A stretch of DNA of 39,806 bases, from positions 1 through 39,806 of the forward strand of contig JANQQB010000371.1 in assembly GCA_028285165.1 (NCBI GenBank), given 5' to 3'. The notes under the pieces are model-generated. The model was not told the origin of the DNA. It did no database searches and worked only from the letters and a program-made list of their open reading frames with translations. Each line of letters starts with the position of its first letter. Within the stretch, counting starts at the first letter, position 1. Both the position numbers and the translations under genes were made by a program. The stretch is from Rhodobiaceae bacterium. Lineage in GTDB: Bacteria > Pseudomonadota > Alphaproteobacteria > Rhizobiales > JANQQB01. Shown piece after piece: positions 33,208 to 39,806 of the stretch.

Positions 33208-34170
33208 CTAGATGCGATCCGAGACGCTGCCGGTTTCGACCAGAGCCCGGGTCGCGGCACCGATCCGAGCAAATGCGGCCTTGCCGCGCGCGCTCATGGC
33301 GCGGGCGCGCAAATAACCGTGGACCAGTCCCTCCTCAACGCGGCAGGTGGCGGGAACGCCGGCTGCCGTCAAACGGCGCACATATTCGGGCCCGTCGTCG
33401 CACAGCGGGTCGATCGCGGCACTGAAGATCGCGGTCGGCGGGTGCCCGGCAAACGAGTCCGCCAGGATCGGAGCACTTGTCGGATCGCCTGTCGTCTTCG
33501 GACCGCCATGCCACAAGCCGTTGAAGGCCACGATATCGGCGGATGTCAGCATCGGGGCGTTGGCGTGGCGGGTATAGGAGTCGAGACCGAGCTGGTCGCC
33601 GCCAAGGGACGGGTAGACCAGCACCGCTCCGACGGGCCGGGCGGACGCCTCGTGCAACGCGACACAGAGGGCGGCGGCGAGGTTTCCGCCGGCGGAATCG
33701 CCGGCGACGACGATGCGCTCGTAGCGTGAAGCAAAATGCCTGAAGGCGGCCCGGCAGTCCTCGAATTGCGCGGGATGCACATGTTCGGGCGCAAGACGAT
33801 AATCCACCGATGCCAGCGCGCATCCGGCGATCGCGGTCAGTTCGGCGCACACCCCGTGATGGCTGTGCAGCCCGCCGACCACGAAGCCGCCGCCATGCAT
33901 GTACAGAACCAGCGTGTCCGCCCGGTCGATACGGGACGGATGATAGATCCGGACAGGCACCTCAACGCCATCCGCATCGCCCGGCACGAGGCTGTCCGCA
34001 AAGGCGATTCCCGCGGGCACGGGCGCATCGAAGGCCCGACAGAGGGAATCATAGGCGAGGCGCTGCGCCGCAGCGTCGCGTTCGGCCGTATCGTCCGGGT
34101 AGTGGGCGCGCGTGCGTTCGACGAAAGCCGCGATCTCGGGGTCGAGCCCGGCATGGCTTAAATCTGACAT
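33208..34170 (-). CDS. HSL-type alpha/beta hydrolase (esterase)
   Basis: This 320-residue hydrolase of the hormone-sensitive-lipase group has an oxyanion motif HGGG at 92-95 (YMHGGGFVVGG), nucleophile Ser159 in GDSAGG, Asp254 in AIDPLCDDG, and His284 in GLVHGY. It cleaves short to medium acyl esters; the natural substrate is unknown. The start at 34170 (MSDLSHAGLD) has a strong GGGAGG site and fits family length; the longer frame to 34272 is rejected. It is divergent from dnaN across 194 bases and ends 80 bases upstream of the sulP start. Confidence 0.92.
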   Translation of the reverse strand: MSDLSHAGLDPEIAAFVERTRAHYPDDTAERDAAAQRLAYDSLCRAFDAPVPAGIAFADSLVPGDADGVEVPVRIYHPSRIDRADTLVLYMHGGGFVVGGLHSHHGVCAELTAIAGCALASVDYRLAPEHVHPAQFEDCRAAFRHFASRYERIVVAGDSAGGNLAAALCVALHEASARPVGAVLVYPSLGGDQLGLDSYTRHANAPMLTSADIVAFNGLWHGGPKTTGDPTSAPILADSFAGHPPTAIFSAAIDPLCDDGPEYVRRLTAAGVPATCRVEEGLVHGYLRARAMSARGKAAFARIGAATRALVETGSVSDRI

Positions 34171-34364
34171 AGGCCCGCCTCCCGCCGGGTTATCCGTTTC
34201 GGCTCGTGCCGGCCGGCACGCGGTCCGAGGGCGCCCGAAACCGCATCGGACAAACGCGATAGCGGCTTGCAAAGCGCTGCAATTGCGTGCAGTTTGCGAA
34301 GCCCGGAACCGAGCCGCTTCGCTTCCGCTAACCGACTATTTGCCCGAACAAACAGGCAGTCCGA

Positions 34365-35483
34365 ATGAAGGCGACTCTCGAGCGTCAGACCCTATTGAAG
34401 TCCCTGTCCCACGTGCACCGGGTCGTGGAACGGCGCAACACCATTCCTATCCTTTCCAACGTGCTGATCAAGGCGGAAGGGTCCCAGGTCGACCTGAAGG
34501 CGACCGACCTCGATCTGGAAATCGTCGATTCGGCCGAAGCCATGGTCGAACGGGCCGGCGCCACGACCGTGCCAGCTCACCTGCTCTACGAAATCGTGCG
34601 CAAACTGCCGGACGGGACCCAGGTCGTGCTCGACGCGCCGGCAGACGGCGCCCAGATGAGCCTTTCGGCCGGGCGGGCCTCGTTTGCGCTGCAAGTGCTG
34701 CCGGAATCCGATTTCCCGGACATCACTGCCGGCACGTTCAGCCATACGTTCGAGCTCTCCGGCGCACACCTGAAACGGTTGATCGACCGCACCCAGTTTG
34801 CGATTTCCAATGAAGAAACGCGCTATTACCTGAACGGCATCTATTTTCACACGGTCGAACAAGGCTCGGACATGAACCTGCGCGCCGTGGCAACCGACGG
34901 GCACCGGCTCGCCCAGGCGGAAATGAAAGCGCCGGTCGGCGCGGAATCCATCCCCGGCGTGATCGTACCGCGCAAGGCGGTCGGTGAAATCCAGCGACTT
35001 CTGGAAGAGCCCGATCAGAATGTGAAAGTCGAATTGTCGGATTCGAAGGTCCGGCTGACCGTCGGCCCGGTGATCCTGACGTCGAAACTCATCGACGGCA
35101 CGTTCCCCGATTACGAACGCGTCATCCCGCGCGGCAACGACAAGGAATTGCAGGTCGACCGCGATGTCTTCAAGGAAGCCGTCGACCGCGTCTCGACAGT
35201 GTCGAGCGAACGCGGGCGTGCCGTCAAGCTGACCTTGTCTGACGGGCATATGGTGCTGATGGTCAACAACCCGGATTCCGGCTCTGCCACCGAAGAACTG
35301 GCCGTCGAATACGGCGCCGGTGATCTCGATATCGGCTTCAATTCGCGCTACCTCCTGGACATCACCAACCAATTGGAAGCGGACACGGCGACCTTTCTGC
35401 TGGCCGATCCCGGCTCGCCCACGCTGATCCGCGATCCCGGCGACGATCACGCGCTCTACGTCCTTATGCCGATGCGTGTCTGA
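34365..35483 (+). CDS. dnaN: DNA polymerase III beta subunit (sliding clamp)
   Basis: This 372-residue protein is the ring-shaped clamp that tethers the replicative polymerase. It starts with MKATLERQTLLKSLSHVHRVVERRNTIPILSNVLI and contains the three repeated clamp domains; the last ends VLMPMRV. It begins a plus-strand replication block with recF, lysE and gyrB. dnaA, its usual partner, is not directly upstream, where a divergent esterase is found instead. In the 194-base gap I found no promoter I could support. Confidence 0.98.
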   Translation: MKATLERQTLLKSLSHVHRVVERRNTIPILSNVLIKAEGSQVDLKATDLDLEIVDSAEAMVERAGATTVPAHLLYEIVRKLPDGTQVVLDAPADGAQMSLSAGRASFALQVLPESDFPDITAGTFSHTFELSGAHLKRLIDRTQFAISNEETRYYLNGIYFHTVEQGSDMNLRAVATDGHRLAQAEMKAPVGAESIPGVIVPRKAVGEIQRLLEEPDQNVKVELSDSKVRLTVGPVILTSKLIDGTFPDYERVIPRGNDKELQVDRDVFKEAVDRVSTVSSERGRAVKLTLSDGHMVLMVNNPDSGSATEELAVEYGAGDLDIGFNSRYLLDITNQLEADTATFLLADPGSPTLIRDPGDDHALYVLMPMRV

Positions 35484-35547
35484 TCCGGCGCGGTGGACCG
35501 CCGCGCCACCGGGCAGGATCACCACACCAGACAGGCCACGGCACGCC

Positions 35548-36735
35548 ATGACCCCGGAAAACAGCACGGCGGACCGGCATTCCCTCTCGGGCCGGACGGC
35601 TCCGTGCCTGATCCGCCTGGCTCTGACCGATTTCCGCAATTATGCCGGCCTGACGCTCGACCTGGGGCCGGAACCTGTCGTGCTTTTCGGCGATAACGGA
35701 TCCGGCAAGACCAATCTCCTTGAAGCCGTCTCCCTGCTGTCGCCCGGGCGCGGCCTGCGGCGGGCGACGCTGGATGCGGTCGCGCGTGCCGACGGGCCGG
35801 GCACCTGGGCGATCTCGGCGCGAATCACTCGGGACGACCCGGACGACATCGTGACGATCGGTACCGGCTACCAGGCGGTGCCCGGCGCATCGGAAAAACG
35901 GCGGATCACTAGGATCGACGGCGAACCGGCGCACCGCGCCGAAGCGCTGACGGATCACAGCCGGGTGCTCTGGCTGACGCCGGCCATGGACGGCCTGTTC
36001 ACGGGCGCGGCCGCGGACCGTCGTCGCTATCTCGACCGGCTCGTACTGGCGGTCGACCCCGGACACGGCCGGCGCGTGAACGCCTTTGAAAAGGCGATGC
36101 GCGGTCGCAACCGGCTTTTGGAAGACCATCGGGCGGATCCGGCCTGGTTGGCCGCGCAGGAAGCCCAGATGGCCGAACTCGGCACCGCGATCGCTGCGGC
36201 CCGCAACGACCTGGTTGCCCGGTTTGCCCATACGATGACGGAGATCGGTGCAGCCGGCCAGTTTCCCGCCGCCGTGCTGGCGCTGGAAGGGACGCTTGAA
36301 GCGGCGCTGACAGACAGCGCCGCCACGGATGCCGAGGACGGATATCGGCACCGGCTCGCCGACCAGCGTTATCGCGACCGGGCCGCCGGTCGCACGCTGG
36401 AAGGTCCGCACCGTTCCGATCTGCTGGTCACGCACGCCGCCAAGGCAATGCCGGCGGCGCTGTGCTCGACCGGCGAGCAAAAGGCCCTGCTTCTGGGCCT
36501 GACGCTCGCCCATGCCCGACTGGTGGCGGATTTTGTCGATATGGTCCCGATCCTGCTGCTCGACGAGGTGGCGGCCCACCTGGACGCAGCGCGACGGGCG
36601 GCGCTTGTCGATGAATTGATGCGGCTCGGCGGCCAGAGCTGGCTTACCGGCACGGACCGGGCCCTGTTTTCAGCCCTCGATGGACGCGCCCAGTTCTTCT
36701 CGGTACACAACGCCGCCGTGGAACCAGCCGCCTGA
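35548..36735 (+). CDS. recF: DNA replication/repair protein RecF
   Basis: This 395-residue ABC-type ATPase helps load RecA at gaps. The N-terminus reads IRLALTDFRNYAGLTLDLG, with Walker A GDNGSGKT at 48-55. The signature region CSTGEQKALLLGLTLAHA and Walker B ILLLDEVAAHLD are clear. A GTG at 35476, overlapping the dnaN stop, would add 24 residues; the ATG at 35548 gives a more usual length, but the ribosome-site evidence is weak for both. It is 64 bases after dnaN. Confidence 0.95.
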   Translation: MTPENSTADRHSLSGRTAPCLIRLALTDFRNYAGLTLDLGPEPVVLFGDNGSGKTNLLEAVSLLSPGRGLRRATLDAVARADGPGTWAISARITRDDPDDIVTIGTGYQAVPGASEKRRITRIDGEPAHRAEALTDHSRVLWLTPAMDGLFTGAAADRRRYLDRLVLAVDPGHGRRVNAFEKAMRGRNRLLEDHRADPAWLAAQEAQMAELGTAIAAARNDLVARFAHTMTEIGAAGQFPAAVLALEGTLEAALTDSAATDAEDGYRHRLADQRYRDRAAGRTLEGPHRSDLLVTHAAKAMPAALCSTGEQKALLLGLTLAHARLVADFVDMVPILLLDEVAAHLDAARRAALVDELMRLGGQSWLTGTDRALFSALDGRAQFFSVHNAAVEPAA

Positions 36736-36823
36736 GGTTTGCGGTAGGCAAAGCACCGGATTGAACAAGAAGCACGAATGCGGTTCACTCAGCCTCCCCA
36801 AGAGCCGCAAACAGGTCCAAACC

Positions 36824-37447
36824 ATGGAATGGGCAAGCCTGACGACGTTCGCGTTCGCATTTTTCCTCGCCGCGGCAACGCCCGGACCCAGCAATGTCGC
36901 CGTGATCGCCCGGTCGATGACCACCGGCTTCTGGCCAACGGTGCCGATGCTCGTCGGCCTGATCATCGGAGAGATGCTGTTTGTCGGTTTCGCGGTCTTC
37001 GGGCTTGCGCTGGTGGCCACAATGCTGGGCGCGTTGTTTGTCGTGATCAAATGGGCCGGCGCCGCCTATCTGTGCTACCTCGCCTACTGCCTTTGGACGG
37101 CCCCGCCGATGACCGCAGCGCAGGTTGCCGCCGCCCCGGTCGTGAAACGGTCCGCGACCGGGCAAATCCTGTTGGGACTTGCGCTCGTCCTCGGCAATCC
37201 GAAGACGATAGCGTTCTATCTGGCGCTGCTTCCGGTGCTGATCGATCTGAAGACGATCGATGTCGGCGGGTTCCTGATTTTGCTCGGCCTGATGGTCGCG
37301 ATCTACACGCCGATTCTGCTGTTTTACGCCTATGGCGCGGCCCGCGCGGGACAGGCGATTCGCCATTCCGGCACGGTTCGCGCGATCAATCGGACGGCCG
37401 CGGCCGCCATGGCCGGAGCAGCAGCGGCAATCGTCGCTAAAACCTAA
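36824..37447 (+). CDS. LysE/RhtB-family translocator
   Basis: This 207-residue membrane protein has six hydrophobic helices and the family motif ATPGPSNVAVIARSMTTGF near residues 18-36, then GNPKTIAFYLALLP in the second half. LysE/RhtB proteins export amino acids (lysine, threonine, homoserine lactones) across the inner membrane. The start at 36824 is chosen because it gives the usual MEWASLTTFAFAFFLAAATPGP beginning; a longer frame to 36680 overlaps recF. It is an insertion in the otherwise replication-related recF-gyrB block, and its job there is unknown. Confidence 0.92.
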   Translation: MEWASLTTFAFAFFLAAATPGPSNVAVIARSMTTGFWPTVPMLVGLIIGEMLFVGFAVFGLALVATMLGALFVVIKWAGAAYLCYLAYCLWTAPPMTAAQVAAAPVVKRSATGQILLGLALVLGNPKTIAFYLALLPVLIDLKTIDVGGFLILLGLMVAIYTPILLFYAYGAARAGQAIRHSGTVRAINRTAAAAMAGAAAAIVAKT

Positions 37448-37482
37448 GCTTTTTCAGACAATTAACAGGCCGGTTTGCGCGC

Positions 37483-37510
37483 TTGCCATGCGCGCAGAAC
37501 CGCCTATAAC
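37483..37510 (+). promoter_or_regulatory. Candidate gyrB promoter
   Basis: TTGCCA (37483-37488; five of six for TTGACA) and TATAAC (37505-37510; five of six for TATAAT) are separated by 16 bases, 27 bases ahead of the gyrB ATG at 37537. This suggests gyrB has its own promoter independent of the lysE gene. Confidence 0.55.
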
Positions 37511-37533
37511 ACTTTTATGATTTCCAAAAATAG

Positions 37534-39806
<2,273 letters not shown>

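Noticed and set aside
34171-34364. Single TTATCC (DnaA-box-like) element before dnaN, possible origin
   Set aside because: Only one weak match and no AT-rich unwinding region or cluster of boxes; dnaA is also absent.

Overview
The window is GC-rich (roughly 60-65% by eye) and gene-dense, with tightly packed and often overlapping genes. It most likely comes from an alphaproteobacterial chromosome. Evidence: a dnaN-recF-gyrB block, pheS-pheT, a KpsF-type arabinose-5-phosphate isomerase, a LapBCE-like type I secretion system, several class III nucleotide cyclases, and a tandem TTAA-N7-TTAA array of the kind bound by CtrA. No rRNA, tRNA, CRISPR array, insertion sequence or prophage was found.

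Layout. 1-8909 is a surface-protein and secretion locus: the 3' end of a VCBS/cadherin-repeat protein, a CHASE2-transmembrane-adenylate cyclase, then on the minus strand the HlyD adaptor, the C39-like-domain ABC exporter and a TolC-family outer membrane protein. 9122-11905 holds a TauE/SafE exporter overlapping a PLP-dependent desulfhydrase/sulfo-lyase (a candidate CuyZ-CuyA pair) and a DMT transporter. 12034-14349 carries a DUF805 membrane protein, an SDR and an arabinose-5-phosphate isomerase. 14354-15203 is a low-GC islet with one unrecognised membrane-anchored protein and an AT-rich palindrome. 15204-17344 pairs a VOC dioxygenase-like protein with an MhpA-type aromatic hydroxylase.

17377-21029 has a CpdA-like metallophosphoesterase translationally coupled to a diacylglycerol-kinase-like protein, a YdeI/DUF1905 protein, and a second, soluble cyclase. 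21010-25167 is a minus-strand unit of nitronate monooxygenase, amidase and MOSC protein, preceded by an AraC-family regulator. 25280-26372 is a divergent DUF1330-like gene and TetR regulator with two operator-like palindromes between them. 26461-27506 has a solitary antitoxin-like gene divergent from a complete ParD-ParE module. 27558-33127 is pheT, pheS, a structured 322-bp leader and a SulP transporter with STAS domain. 33208-39806 has an HSL-type esterase divergent from dnaN, recF, a LysE-type exporter and gyrB (cut by the window end).

Two themes recur. The first is cyclic-nucleotide signalling: two cyclases and a possible cAMP phosphodiesterase, one cyclase sitting between a giant repeat protein and its likely exporter. 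The second is small regulator-controlled catabolic or detoxification units. The strongest leads are the cyclase-linked secretion locus with CtrA-like boxes upstream of its TolC gene, the TauE-sulfo-lyase pair, the AraC/nitronate monooxygenase/amidase/MOSC unit, and the low-GC orphan gene.
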